From Diphasiastrum complanatum (taxonomy: Eukaryota > Streptophyta > Lycopodiopsida > Lycopodiales > Lycopodiaceae): a DNA stretch of 64,000 bases. The stretch is taken from assembly GCA_029204225.1 (NCBI GenBank), contig CM055102.1:31926607-31990606 (forward strand). The letters run 5' to 3'. The notes below the pieces were generated by a model. That model worked only from the letters and a program-made list of their open reading frames with translations, did not search any database and had not been told where the DNA came from. The position numbers and the translations under genes are program-made. Below are positions 46,293 to 56,404 of this stretch, piece by piece (the stretch's first letter is position 1; every line of letters starts with the position of its first letter).

Positions 46293-49200
46293 CAAATCTG
46301 GGTCGCGAATCGCAGACCCAGCGAATCGCGATTCGCTGCAACTATGCTCCAAACATAGTAAGCCGACATGATAAGTAAAACAACTAAAAAACACAATTGT
46401 AGCCTTTGCGTGCTAGATGAAATGAGAAAATGTTTTTGCAGCCTCCAAAGATAGCACGCCGGCGTTCTAAGCATCTCACCGAAAAAAAAATTAAATTTTT
46501 TTTCCTCCGGCGTGCTATCTTTGGAGGATACAAAAATAAAAACTTTAATTTGAAAATTTTTTACTTTTGTGGGATTTTTAACTATGTACCAAGCCACATT
46601 CTTAATAATAAACATTGAAGTAGTAACATAAAAAAGGTGGCACACCATGTGCTATCTTTTTGTTGAATGATGGCAAGAAAGAAATTCACAAAACTCGCAA
46701 AAAAAATGGAGGCTAAAAAAAATATTAATTTGAAATTTTTTTTACTTTGTGGGATTTTTAACTATGTACCAAACTACATTCTTAATAATAAACATTGAAG
46801 TAGTAGCATAAAAAAGGTGGCACACCATGTGCCATCTTTTTGTTGAATGATGGCAAGAAAGAAACTCACAAAACTCGCAAAAAATTTACTCGCAAAATGC
46901 CAAAGCCTGAGGTTCTGGTGATATCTAAGGGCGATAAAGATGATTCTAAAGACTTCACATATGAGTTGGACTAGTTCTAAATTGATGCATTGAACGTTGG
47001 ATTGAAGGGACGAACCTTTAGGGATGGGTTTGAAACTCAAACTTCAAATTGAACTTTTTGTCAAAATTCAACATCATTTAAAAACAAACCTTCACGGTAA
47101 TTCTAGGAGTAATTTGGATACATGGGCTTAATCTCTCCTTTAAATTACAATCAAGGATTCTACACAAAGCACCAGTCTTTTAGACAATTGTAGGGGTTTA
47201 CATCAAAAGTCAAACAACGACAACATTTCCAATAGAAAACAACTTGCTAGAAATTGCAATCTGCAATAAACTTGGGCTTCAAGAAGGGCTAACCCATCAT
47301 GTTCATCAATGACTATCTATCCACTTGTTTTTCAAAGATTGAACAAAGGCCAATTCTTGCTTAGCATCAAGCATGCTCACGAAAGCATCCACCCAACCAA
47401 CATGGGAGTTTTCTTTCCATGTCCCTTAAGAATTGACCACTTCATTTACGAAACACAAGGAATGATGCAATGTTGAGCCATTGCTTGTTGCTTCACACTT
47501 GATGTGCTACTAATAGGCTGTAGACATAACTATGCATCAATGTGGAAACGCTATTGTTCACGAGCTGAATGGTGCAATTTTTCACGCATTCCACAAGCAA
47601 GCATGTTTATCTTCATTCATCTCTACACATTTCAAATTAGGTGGTTTAAATTATTGCATGCTCCATTTGTGGATGTTAGCAATCACGTGCTTTGATAGTA
47701 GACACCATGTTGAAAATCAAAGCATGCAACATTCATTAAATACATGCGAAAGATGGAGAGAAAATAGACAATGTTTGTATTAGAGAATGAGAATCGAAGA
47801 TGAAGTCACGTAGGAGGTGTGTCTCCTTGCATCAAGTCCACTCAAATCAATGTTATGTCTAGGACAATAGCCAACATAACAAAAGGGACATACAATCTTC
47901 ACCCTATGGAGTCCAACCAAAAAGTCTTGGACTATCAACCTCATCATGCATAGCTTGGACCAAATGCTACCACATCCCTACTCACGTCATCAGCACCCTA
48001 GAGTAGGTGCAGGGTACTTCTCAATAGCATGCATGCAATCAAAATCCCCTTCACCACAAAATTTCTTGTCTGCGTGTCTTGATATATCAGTCACTTGTCA
48101 TCAAATTGACAACTTGATGACAATGTTGACTACAGCTCATGTATTGTGTCTCCCAAGTCCCAGATTTTGATGCCAAAATTATTGTTGAGACTGATGATAG
48201 CTCTATTAGTCTAGGAGACATCCTTTGTCAATAACAGGGTCTCATTGGAATCAAGATGAGTTATTAGCCATCATTCTTGGCTTGAAAAAGTGGGCATTAT
48301 TACTTAAAGTATGACCATTTTGATTTATATGATCACTGATCCTTACAATTTGTTGTTCACTCAAACCAATATTAGCGTTCAATAGTTTTAGAAATTAGTG
48401 TCACACTTTCCATTGCATATCAAGTATCATTTCAATGATATTGCATACACCAATACCTTCACGATTTCCTTTACGTACTTGACACAATAACACCTAATTT
48501 CTTCAATACCTTGTCACAAAAACATTTGGCATGTACCAATTTCCAAAGTAACCATGCAACTACCCTCCATCCTGCCTCTTTATATACTCTCATAATGAAC
48601 ATCGTCTTCATCAATCTGTATCCCAAGACCATTCCTATGCAACCTGTACTTTATGATGGAAGCTCATCATTCACCCTGATCAATGGCCATTTGGTTTCCA
48701 AAAGTCCTTAGATCATATCCAGACACACCACATGTTCCCAATAACATATCGTGAGAAGCACAAGGCCATTTTCAAGAATTCCCTATACAGGCTAGGGGAG
48801 GGTTGGTTGACTGATTTCTATGCACATGCAGCATGCCAAACACGTCACATTACCTAATGACAACTTTGGAAGAGTATATAAAATCTTAGGTATGTTTATT
48901 TGTTGTGTATGAAGTCAAAGGTAACATTTTCAACACCATTGGCTTAAAAACTACTGAAGTATCAAGAAAAATAGAAACAATCCATAAGCGTGACTTGATA
49001 ATGATGATCAACTCGTCCATGGAGGTCGAGTAGCAATAGGGTCTAACAAAGATATTATAACATGTAGATGAAAGAAACATACCATCGTCTTCGGTAGTGA
49101 AGGCTTCATGGGTATTAATTGTCGTGATTGCTTCAAAGCCAGTTCCTCCAACCGTTGTGTCTCAGATGAAATCTGAAAGTGTTTAAAATCCAATTCAATG

Positions 49201-50515
49201 AAAAGCTAAGATTACATGTTACAGAGAAACTCTTCAAGTCAGCTTATTATTAATGATGCTAAGTCGTACTTTCCAGATGCATACATGACTCTAAGCAACC
49301 CAGCACAAACAAATACAAATAGAAGTCCACTTCACCTGTGGAGGAGATCTCACTCGAGGAGGATTCTGCACAAGTGCTTCGGCCATCTTTGGCATAGTTA
49401 CTGAAGAATGTGCATGCATTGGTGCAACAGTACCCATGCTGACTGCACCAGATGCAGCAACCACACCATTTGATGGCAGGTTATCGTTCATCACGCTTGA
49501 AGCCGCCAAGCCAGCACTTCCACCCTCCAAGTGACTACCACCAGCAGCTGTGCTAGATGATATGACTGAGGTAGACCCAGAGACACTTGACCCTGGGGAC
49601 AAAGCACGAGGAATGTCTAGCTTGGAAAATGAGCCCTGCCTGAGCAGGCGAGGGCTTAAAAGAGTAGCATGTGCACCACTCATCTGTAGTGCAGTCAATC
49701 TCTCTTGACTTCCAAGAGAGGGAAAGTTTCTGTCAAAAGCAGCTTTCTGTATGCTGCTAGAAAAGCCCCCAGCACTAACAAGAGATGCCGGAGATGGACC
49801 AACAATATCTCCTGTGATTTTCTTATCTCCATTCTCTGAGATCCTGCTCGGTAATCCCATGGACTGTGATCTCCTAAGAGCAAAATCCACTTCATATCTA
49901 CCAGAACTGCCTGTGCCAGACCAACGAGGAGGAGCGGCATCTAATCGATCACGATCATCCACTCCAGCAGCATTTAGTATCCTATCCCGCTCCCGATCAC
50001 GATCCCAGTCCCAATCTCTTCGAGGTCCTTCCCTTTCACGATCATGTCCTTCAAAGCTTCGATGTGCAGAGAGACGACCAAAATTGAAATGTCCACGTGC
50101 ATGCTGATAAGATTCTTTTTCACCATTTCCACCTGGCCTTCTAGATGGCAAGTAGGATATTCTGTCTGACACAACAGATTGCCGCGAAGAATCATGATCT
50201 CCAAAATTTCCAGATAAGTTGCGCTGTCTTGAGACTAAACTTTCATCTGAAGCAAGAAAACAAACATGTCAGATCACAGACCTTCATAAAACATAAAACA
50301 CTGCAAAAAAAAGGATTTTCCAATCGTATGCAAGGAAGTTTACAATCAAATAACAATTGCAGTGATATAAGAGTAAATCATCAAGTCTTAAAGACCATAC
50401 ATTGGGAACTACCTAGATAAGAGGGTGTCTGAACATGATGAGCAGAGTTTCCATTGCCATTGGCACCAGCTGATTTGAGCCATTCCGGAACTAAGGATGG
50501 CTCAGTTCGCTCCAT
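36330..50515 (-). CDS. conserved plant vasculin-like protein, five coding exons, 713 residues
   Basis: Exons 50515-50413, 50246-49336, 49172-49083, 37563-36673 and 36476-36330 join with GT-AG borders and consistent phases; the stop is TGA at 36332-36330. The start MERTEPSLVPEWL was chosen because this PEWL-type opening matches, from memory, an uncharacterised conserved plant family; an in-frame upstream ATG exists at 50626. Features: Arg/Asp/Glu-rich low-complexity stretch (about 102-123), FPSLGSQER (209), TQRLEELALKQSRQLIP (about 343-359), GKLLVLKP (422-429), RSDFFNALRRK (524-534), EEEEAAFLRSLGWEE (632-646), LTEEEINAFYQE (654-665), and an acidic serine-rich tail. There is no signal peptide or membrane segment. 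The order PEWL, FPSL, L(V/L)LK, FF..L, LGW, LTEEE resembles animal vasculin/GPBP1, a nuclear GC-box-binding regulator; this relation is inference. Function in plants is unknown to me. Confidence 0.85.
38635..39075 (+). pseudogene. gypsy gag N-part
   Basis: 146 residues, MDPGPSTQPASPPAEAM then the capsid-like segments WIDDRWNSHFSIHDSFDDN, LAIMYLQGKAFTSWQDL and MWNDFCKAFKEDFLP, typical of gypsy Gag retrotransposon domains. It is broken at 39073; the C-part of Gag is in other frames. Confidence 0.85.
39249..40022 (+). pseudogene. gypsy zinc knuckle and retropepsin-like domain
   Basis: CCHC knuckle CFNCMEPSHVAKECP at about 39425-39470, followed by a retropepsin-like region. The active-site loop reads VLFDDSFTYDF where functional copies have a D-(S/T)-G triad. 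The GAESQVWDR and DVILSKEWF segments match the later protease region. The changed active site and several breaks imply an inactive protease. Confidence 0.82.
40478..40831 (+). pseudogene. gypsy RT fragment
   Basis: Palm/fingers part of RT: LYPLPRMDELVDRLHGAKYF, RTRHGHYEFMVLPIGLTNAP and the catalytic VYLDDILIYS. It is preceded by degenerate sequence from about 40190, where the PPSRG and PYR-like segments are barely recognisable. It is interrupted near 40830. Confidence 0.88.
41030..41803 (+). pseudogene. gypsy RNase H and start of integrase
   Basis: RNase H with YVLETDASVCALGAVLYRDG, ESKKLDPSQRQYSTYDKQL and TITIDHQALRY, ending in VSNALSRI. After the tether it enters integrase-like DRLTKMAQFIPTRQ and then a stop. 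Further integrase pieces (42073-42348: CFADWERYLPMLEFAYNKAK, HSATGSSPFTL) are in another frame. Confidence 0.87.
42816..43700 (+). mobile_element. candidate gypsy 3' LTR (end not defined)
   Basis: Non-coding sequence directly after the polypurine-like tract. It starts with an inverted-repeat-rich GGGACCCAA...TTGGGTCCC hairpin and has a TATA-like TTATAAAGC near 43055. Without a second copy its right border cannot be fixed. Confidence 0.4.
43701..45006. other. no gene recognised (intronic)
   Basis: AT-rich intronic sequence. No protein homology, transposon terminus or tandem repeat is clear. Confidence 0.45.
45018..46907. mobile_element. long-TIR (MULE-like) non-autonomous transposon, interrupted by a hAT MITE
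   Basis: The termini GGTTCTGACATTCTACGAG (45018) and, reverse-complemented, GGCTTTGGCATTTTGCGAG (46907) begin long imperfect inverted arms of a few hundred bases. They share GAGTAAATTTTTT(A/G)CGAG and GCACATGGTGTGC words. They are flanked by an 11-bp direct repeat TGAGGTTTTGG / TGAGGTTCTGG (45007-45017, 46908-46918), one mismatch, close to the 9-11 bp of Mutator-like elements. The right arm holds a 181-bp tandem duplication (about 46540-46890). No transposase. Without the nested hAT it is about 1.0 kb. Confidence 0.65.
45491..46346. mobile_element. non-autonomous hAT element (856 bp)
   Basis: Perfect 13-bp terminal inverted repeats CATAGTTGCAGCG...CGCTGCAACTATG (the right end reads CGCTGCAACTATG; after it the arms diverge) and a perfect 8-bp target duplication CTCCAAAC at 45483-45490 and 46347-46354, the hallmark of hAT. 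Subterminal clusters of CGATTCGCGAATCGCG-like palindromes lie at both ends. The interior has a very GC-rich block (about 45740-45895) and a (TA)n run (46237-46289), but no transposase. Confidence 0.85.
46919..48119. other. no gene recognised (intronic)
   Basis: Intronic sequence with no clear transposon end and only short open frames. Confidence 0.45.
48120..48430 (+). pseudogene. old gypsy RNase H relic
   Basis: Plus-strand sequence that reads, with stops and shifts, as LPSPDFDAKIIVETDDSS, then a DELLAIILGLKKW-like segment and ITDPYNLLFTQ. These are the successive RNase H motifs of Ty3/gypsy pol (ETD-S, ELLAI, the DH-SL region). Flanking sequence to about 48900 may belong to the same relic but is not recognisable. 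Confidence 0.5.
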
Positions 50516-50626
50516 CTCCTCTACAAACCATGATAGGATTGCTGGTAGAACACCCAAGTACGAAGAGCATTCGCCTTCTGATAAGCCTCCCTCTTTTGCA
50601 GCCAAGAATTGTTTCAGAGTTCGCAA

Positions 50627-52390
50627 GTGTCAACTACATTCTCCTTCAATATGGTGATACGGATCGATAGCAAGGTACAGCCTTTAGCATGCCCGGTAAC
50701 TTAGAGGGAACTTAGAGGGAAAATGGTATAAAAACGTTAGCATAAGCAAAGGTGAACCTTCCAACACCAGCTTGCTTCAAATAACTATGCGTGTCTATGT
50801 TATCATGATTCCTCCATTTAGGCTCACCCACACTCTTTTGAAATAAATTGAAACCTGCAAGCTAATTTTCAAGCTGTGGTGACAGGTGGCATTGAATATG
50901 TTTCTATGCTATGTGAACAAGAAGGCTTCTACTAGTATAAGAAGCCCTAAAATACTTCAGATAAAACAGGAAAAGTCAACAACTGACCTCCTGTTTAGAA
51001 CAAAACCCTTTACTATTCCCAAATCCTACACTACTGTTTTCTTTGCATAAAGCCTAGACTATTAATAAATCTGTGGCCAATTGCAATTACTCCATCCTCT
51101 TAACAAAAGCCCTTAACAAGGTAGATTATGCTGCCCTCTAAAGTATCGTATCCTTTTGCTGTAAATGCTTCTCTTTGACTGGAAATTTTAATCCTACAAA
51201 CATTGGATGGATGGATGCTTCGTTGTGCAGGTCTGCCAGATATCTCAGCAAACAATGATTTTCGTGTCGAACCTCATATCTCATGAAAATCTCTCGGTGA
51301 TGGCATCTCTAGTACATATTTGCTTCAAGGCCACCACAAACTTTTCTTGGCAGCAACATAGAAGAAATCACTCCCATCAGAAACCACTGATTATGAATCT
51401 TGAAGCTCCTTCAAAAAAAATATGTCCAGTAACACAGTTTCAAAATTGAAGAAGGTATTAATAGATATCTATCAACGATATGGTACAAAAAAAACTCAAA
51501 AACACTTCAAATTCTTCGTTAAGGCCTTTGTGGCTAGTCCTAGTACGATTGATTTTTACTTTTTCTATTGCAACTTCTAAGCAGTTTCAAAGTACCCACC
51601 ATGCTCAGCCAGATAAACATTCAGGCCTTCTTAGTAAATGTAAAGGCATAGTTATCGTGTTTTGGAAACGTGAGGAGAACTGCTTGGCATCGCTGACTGA
51701 AGAGAGAAAAATTAAATGCGCTTGGAATGGAACAAGGTTTGAAATTATTTTGATCGACAGAACGCAAAAAGCCTTCAGCTTCTATATTTGAGCCTACAAC
51801 ACGCTCAGAAACAGACCTCCACAAGAGCTCATTGGCAAGCGGTCGGATATGGAACACTCACAAGAGATTACCGCTATCAAAATATAAATATGCTCAGAAG
51901 GCAAGCCACACCGATCTGTAAATGTCTCAGAAAAACATCTTCGATTACCAGAAGCAATGCTACAAAACAGATTTACGATATGTCATCAACAATACCAGAA
52001 GGTGCAACTAATTTGACAATAATATCAAAACCGCGGCAAGAAGTACCAGACAACAAGAAAAACTAACTCCACCTTGACTAGGCTAACGGGCAAAATATTC
52101 AGGAACACGATAGGGCGCTGCTCTACTTTGAGTCTGTGGATGTCGGAGATGCCATAAAGATTTACTTTCAGAACCCAGAGAAGCAGTACGACCGGAGATA
52201 TCTATGCAAAAAAACATACGAACTCATGTAATAGGGATAGAATCGTAACAAAAACCACCCGCAGCTTCCAAGATGATGAGAAGACACCCCCGCAAGAAAA
52301 CGCAGACGAACAGTAAACCCTGAGAAACCGAGTTCTAGCGCAGGCAAAATCAAAAACCCTTCCTTACTTCGCAAGTAAATGAACTGATGA
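50627..52390 (-). other. probable 5' untranslated/first intron region of the conserved gene
   Basis: No gene on either strand is recognised between the first coding exon and the pyrimidine-rich (minus strand) region at 52.4-52.6 kb. It probably contains a 5' UTR intron, but the splice sites cannot be fixed from sequence alone. Confidence 0.35.
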
Positions 52391-52640
52391 TGTATACACG
52401 AAAGCCAAACCCGCTGATGTTTGGCGAGACAAGGCACAAGGAATGGAGGACGCGGAGTGCGAGCGAGAGACAGGAAGCGTGCTAGCTACGAGAAAAGGTC
52501 GAAGAAGAAGAAGAGGGAGGAATCGACGGATGGCACGAGCAGCAACAACAGCAGCAGCCAAGAACAAGAAAGCAGGAGGAGGAGAAAAAGGAAGAAGAAG
52601 AAAGAAAAGAAAGAATACCTAGAAAAAACCGGAAGTGGGA
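52391..52640 (-). promoter_or_regulatory. probable 5' UTR / promoter-proximal region
   Basis: On the minus strand this is a CTTCTTCTTC/CTCCTCCT-rich stretch, the pyrimidine-rich composition common in plant promoter-proximal and 5' UTR sequence. It lies upstream of the conserved gene, in the right orientation and with locally raised GC. No TATA box can be assigned with confidence. Confidence 0.35.
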
Positions 52641-52699
52641 CGACGAGCCTTCTTTTTCACCAAGTCCCTGCAGGCTCAGATCGAAAGCCTAAAAAGAGA

Positions 52700-54055
52700 A
52701 AGTGGGGGGGCGACCCCTGACCCTTGCCTTCCGTAATTTGACCAGCAAAAACAGGCAAGTGACCGACTTAGGCACACATAAGCAGGAACTTCGTGTGTCC
52801 ATAAAGATTGCTAGTGTGCTATTTCTTGCACATTTGTTGGCTTTGCTTGGTTCATGTCACATGTATGTGGGCTTAAGCCACGCCATTTAGAGTGTGAGGG
52901 GCCTTGCAAAAGGAGAGTTCTATGGGGTTGTTTGAGGGCTAAACACTCGGGTTGGGGCGCATTCTATGCATAAGGGGCCAACATTGCACGATGGTAGGTT
53001 CTATTCGTTCACATCAGGGTCAAACATGCGGAGGGCCTTGCCCTAGAGCAAGGGGCTCTCACACTCGATTTGGCCTTGCCTTATAGTTTTACTCGACATA
53101 AAGATCGAATGTTTTGTTTTTTTACTTTAAATTTGTTGTGCTCATATCAATTATGGGCGTAGTGTGGAATATGCTCAAAGGCACATGGAGTGTGGGTTGA
53201 CACATCATTAGCCTAGCTATTGGTTTCAGATTTACTTAACATTCATACGCGCGAGCATCACTCTTACTTGAGTTCCAAAATTTGCACAAAATGTTTTTGA
53301 TGTGCACCTCTTCACCCCTTCTACATACATGATAGATTCAGAGAAAGAATTTCACATAGGGCTATATAACCCTCTGTGTTTGAGCTTGAACAAAAAACTA
53401 GAAGCCTGCCAAGTAGCAACGTGGGCAAAGGTCCTTTTGGATTCACAACATGCTGTAGAAGGTCGCCAATATACATGGAGATCAATCAATACATTGGGCG
53501 TTTTATTAATTTCAAAACTCATCTTAATAAGAGATGGAGGTGTAGTGCCTTAGCCAAGTGAGCTACTCTAGCCAATATGGGCATAATGCATAAATTGACC
53601 AACTCTAAAGCATTATGCTACATAATGCCCTCATATTTGAACATGAAAAAAACAAAATGTTAAAAAAAAATTGAAGTGACAAAAGAGTCCTTGCAAAGGA
53701 AACATAATTTCAAATGATCGAGGAAGATGAGACCAATCAAAATCAAAACAACATGCCTTGAAATTTGATAATATTGTAGTTAATAGAGAGGATAATTTTA
53801 ACTTTCAGTGAATGCATAAGCTTGTGAATATGCATAGATGACATAAAAGACATAGTGTTGTGACTGAGTGCATCCAACATAGCGTATACCTTAGAACAAA
53901 GTTAAGCTTTTTTTTTCAATTAGATATCATCCTACAATAGTAGCAGGACTTCATTTTCTTCCCTTTGGAGTTAGATTCCGCTCTCCCACACATAGGACAT
54001 ATAACATAAACACCAAAAATTTAAAAAATATGCATGTTCAATCTCAAGACTCTTC

Positions 54056-54058
<3 letters not shown>
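52700..54058. other. no gene recognised; possible SINE relic near 53570
   Basis: Intergenic sequence. On the minus strand from about 53570, TAGCTCACTTGGCTAAGGCAC resembles a tRNA A-box region of a SINE, but no B-box or tail is clear. The rest shows no coding signal. Confidence 0.35.

Positions 54059-54140
<82 letters not shown>
54059..54140. repeat. (GA)n microsatellite at the LINE 3' end
   Basis: About 80 bp of GA, (CT)n on the minus strand. It directly follows, in LINE sense, a few TATTC pentamers (54150-54175). Confidence 0.9.
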
Positions 54141-54146
<6 letters not shown>

Positions 54147-54957
54147 GGGAAAGAGAATAGAATAGAATAGAATATATTAATGTCTTTCGGGTGCCCTTGG
54201 GCACATAAGTGAAAGAAAAAGTACATCAGAAAGGAGCGTTGTCCATATTGGACTTATTTCTATCTGCTAAAGCTAAAAACAGAATAAACTGGAAATAAAA
54301 CCAAAGCTTAACCTCCAGCTATGGTGAGGGTACAAAAGCAGTAGCTTAACCAGCTACGCGGAGGAGTACAACTCACTAACCGAAAGAGAAAAACTGTGTG
54401 ATTTGGTGTGAGGCACACGGTGGCCTCTGATGACGAACTCTGGACGGTCGAAAAAGACGCTGGAGCTTCCGTCGACGAGCTGGAATGTCAATCTCAATAT
54501 CAGAAGTATCCTCCCTAACTCTTTTCTGAAAGAAAAGTGTAATATGTGGCTGGTTGTGGTAAACATCCTGATCACCCGGCATAAGTGAGGATCTCAAGGA
54601 GAACAACTCTCGCAAAAGTAAACCAACACATCTCGCATCGGGATAGGCAAAGAAGGAACCAAGCGTGAGTGGAGTGTCTCGATAAAGACAGTGGTATCTA
54701 CCTCTAATCTCATAGTAAGCTGGACATAAGAAAATAAAGTGAAACTCATCCTCAACCTCCTATAATGTACAGCACCGACAGATCCGTAATGGTTGTGGCA
54801 GGTCTGCGTATCTGCCAGTCTCAATAGCGAGCTGATGAGAAGAGACCCGCAGCTGATCAATGCAGTAGCGCAGGCCAAAAGACAACGGCTGAGAGAGATA
54901 ACTCGGTCTAACGGGAAGCCCTGAAGCATCTAAGTGAAGAAAGTGAATGCGGTAGAA

Positions 54958-56404
54958 CTAAAGCTTAACCCGTGAAGGATCAAGGTGAAACCAAACAGTA
55001 TGTATGTATGCTCTGTAGATCCGTCTACGAATGAAGGCATGAGTCCCATTGGGGAGGTCAGACATAGATAATCCCCAACTATGTAGAAAGTCCGAAGCAT
55101 ACTGAAACCATGAAGACTTAGCCCGCAACCCAGCCAAAGTGCGAGAGGATGTAAAAGCCGCTACCACATATATGGAGGAATCAAGATCTGAGATTCTGTG
55201 AATGAATGTGATGATCCTGAAAATAGCCTCGACAAGTAGTGGAGGAGAAGCAAACTCCGCCATAATAATCTCATGGGGAACTGACTGCTTGGCCCGAATC
55301 ATTCGGCTAAGCATGTAAATCTGTAAACGCGAGATATCACTCCAAGTATCTCTAGATAAGTCTGGGCACCATGTCTCTGCTGAGTATAGTGCCACTGGAG
55401 AAACAGTCAAAGAAAAGAGACGACATCGTGTGTCTAGATTGTGCACATAATAAGTAGAGGAAAAGCACCCCTTGCGGAGCCTAGCCAATGCAGCTAGTCG
55501 AAACGAAAGCAATGGGCCAGAAAAGAGAACACCCAGGTATGTGTAAGACGCTACTATCTCTAGAGGTTGTTCATCAAAATAGAACATAGTATCTCTCATA
55601 TGCTGCATGTTGGTGTTAAACACCATAACCTTAATCTTTCCAATGTTCACCATTAGCCCCCATATCTGACAGAAAGTATACAAAGCATCCAGATGTCGTT
55701 GAAGTCCTGTAGCTGAACTAGATAGTAAAACCACGTCATCCACATAAAGAAGGATGGGGATAACCATATCTGCTAAAGGACAGCCATCCCTCCCTTCTTC
55801 CCGAATAATACGCTCAAGGTCGTCAATGTATAAAGCAAAAAGGGTGGGTGATAAAGGACATCCCTGCTTTACTCCAACCGTACTATGAATATATGAAGAC
55901 CATCCATCTCCATCACAAAATCTTGCCAAAACTCTCTCATATAATGTGATGATGTAGCAACAATGATCTCCTGTGAGAAAGCAAGGGATGTCAAACGCTG
56001 GAGCAACAAGTGTCGCGGAACTGAATCAAATGCTTTGCGGAAGTCCACAAAACAGCAATAGACTCTCTGTTTCCTGAAGTTCGCGGCCTCAATGATACAT
56101 CTCAGTATGAATATATGGTCTGTTGTAGAGTAGCCAGCTCTTAAACCTGCCTGTCCCATAGCATATAACTCCTCTGTCTCTACATGAGCGTTGTGATAGA
56201 CTGCATAACAGAACCATAAAGCTTAGTCATAGTGTGGCTGATCATAATAGTACGATAGTTTTCTACAATCAGAGGGTCACCAGCCTTAAGTATAGGGTGC
56301 AAAAGGTTAGTACACCACGGTGTGGGAAGGCCAAAAGCAGATTGGTTAAAAACGTAGGAGATGTATGGAGCAACAATATGGGCGATAGGTTTTAGAAAGT
56401 CCAT
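54958..56404 (-). pseudogene. LINE reverse transcriptase
   Basis: RT blocks in order: NQSAFGLPTPWC, ILKAGDPLIVENYRTI and AMGQAGLRAGYSTTDHI, then CCFVDFRKAFDSVPRH, VGVKQGCPLSPTLFALYIDD, the catalytic LLYVDDVVLLSS, LMVNIGKIKVMVF and YLGVLFSG. The chain is split by frameshifts near 56170 and 55930. The ~320-residue second part is intact through the thumb to a stop at 54958. The C-terminal zinc-finger region continues, with stops, to about 54360. Confidence 0.92.

Larger units (their letters stand above)
37564..49082 (-). other. 11.5-kb intron of the conserved gene, filled with transposons
   Basis: Donor ATG|GTATGTTTC at 49083/49082 and acceptor TTCTTCAG|GGC at 37564/37563, both phase 0. The neighbouring introns are much shorter (166, 163 and 196 bp). 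The intron contains an antisense Ty3/gypsy element, an old gypsy RNase H relic, and a long-TIR transposon with a nested hAT MITE. Splicing across it is predicted from the protein match on both sides. Confidence 0.85.

Noticed and set aside
49695-50204. Alternative frames over the second coding exon
   Set aside because: The frame beginning DESLVSRQR fits the exon phases and the family motifs; the others are shadows.
50516-50626. Upstream ATG at 50626 as the start of the conserved gene
   Set aside because: In frame, but MERTEPSLVPEWL at 50515 matches the expected family start and has a good context; the upstream part is kept only as an alternative.
54300-54370. tRNA gene on the minus strand (GTAGCTGGTTAAGC-like)
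   Set aside because: An A-box-like word is present, but no cloverleaf, anticodon arm or T-loop can be drawn; the sequence is the LINE 3' UTR.
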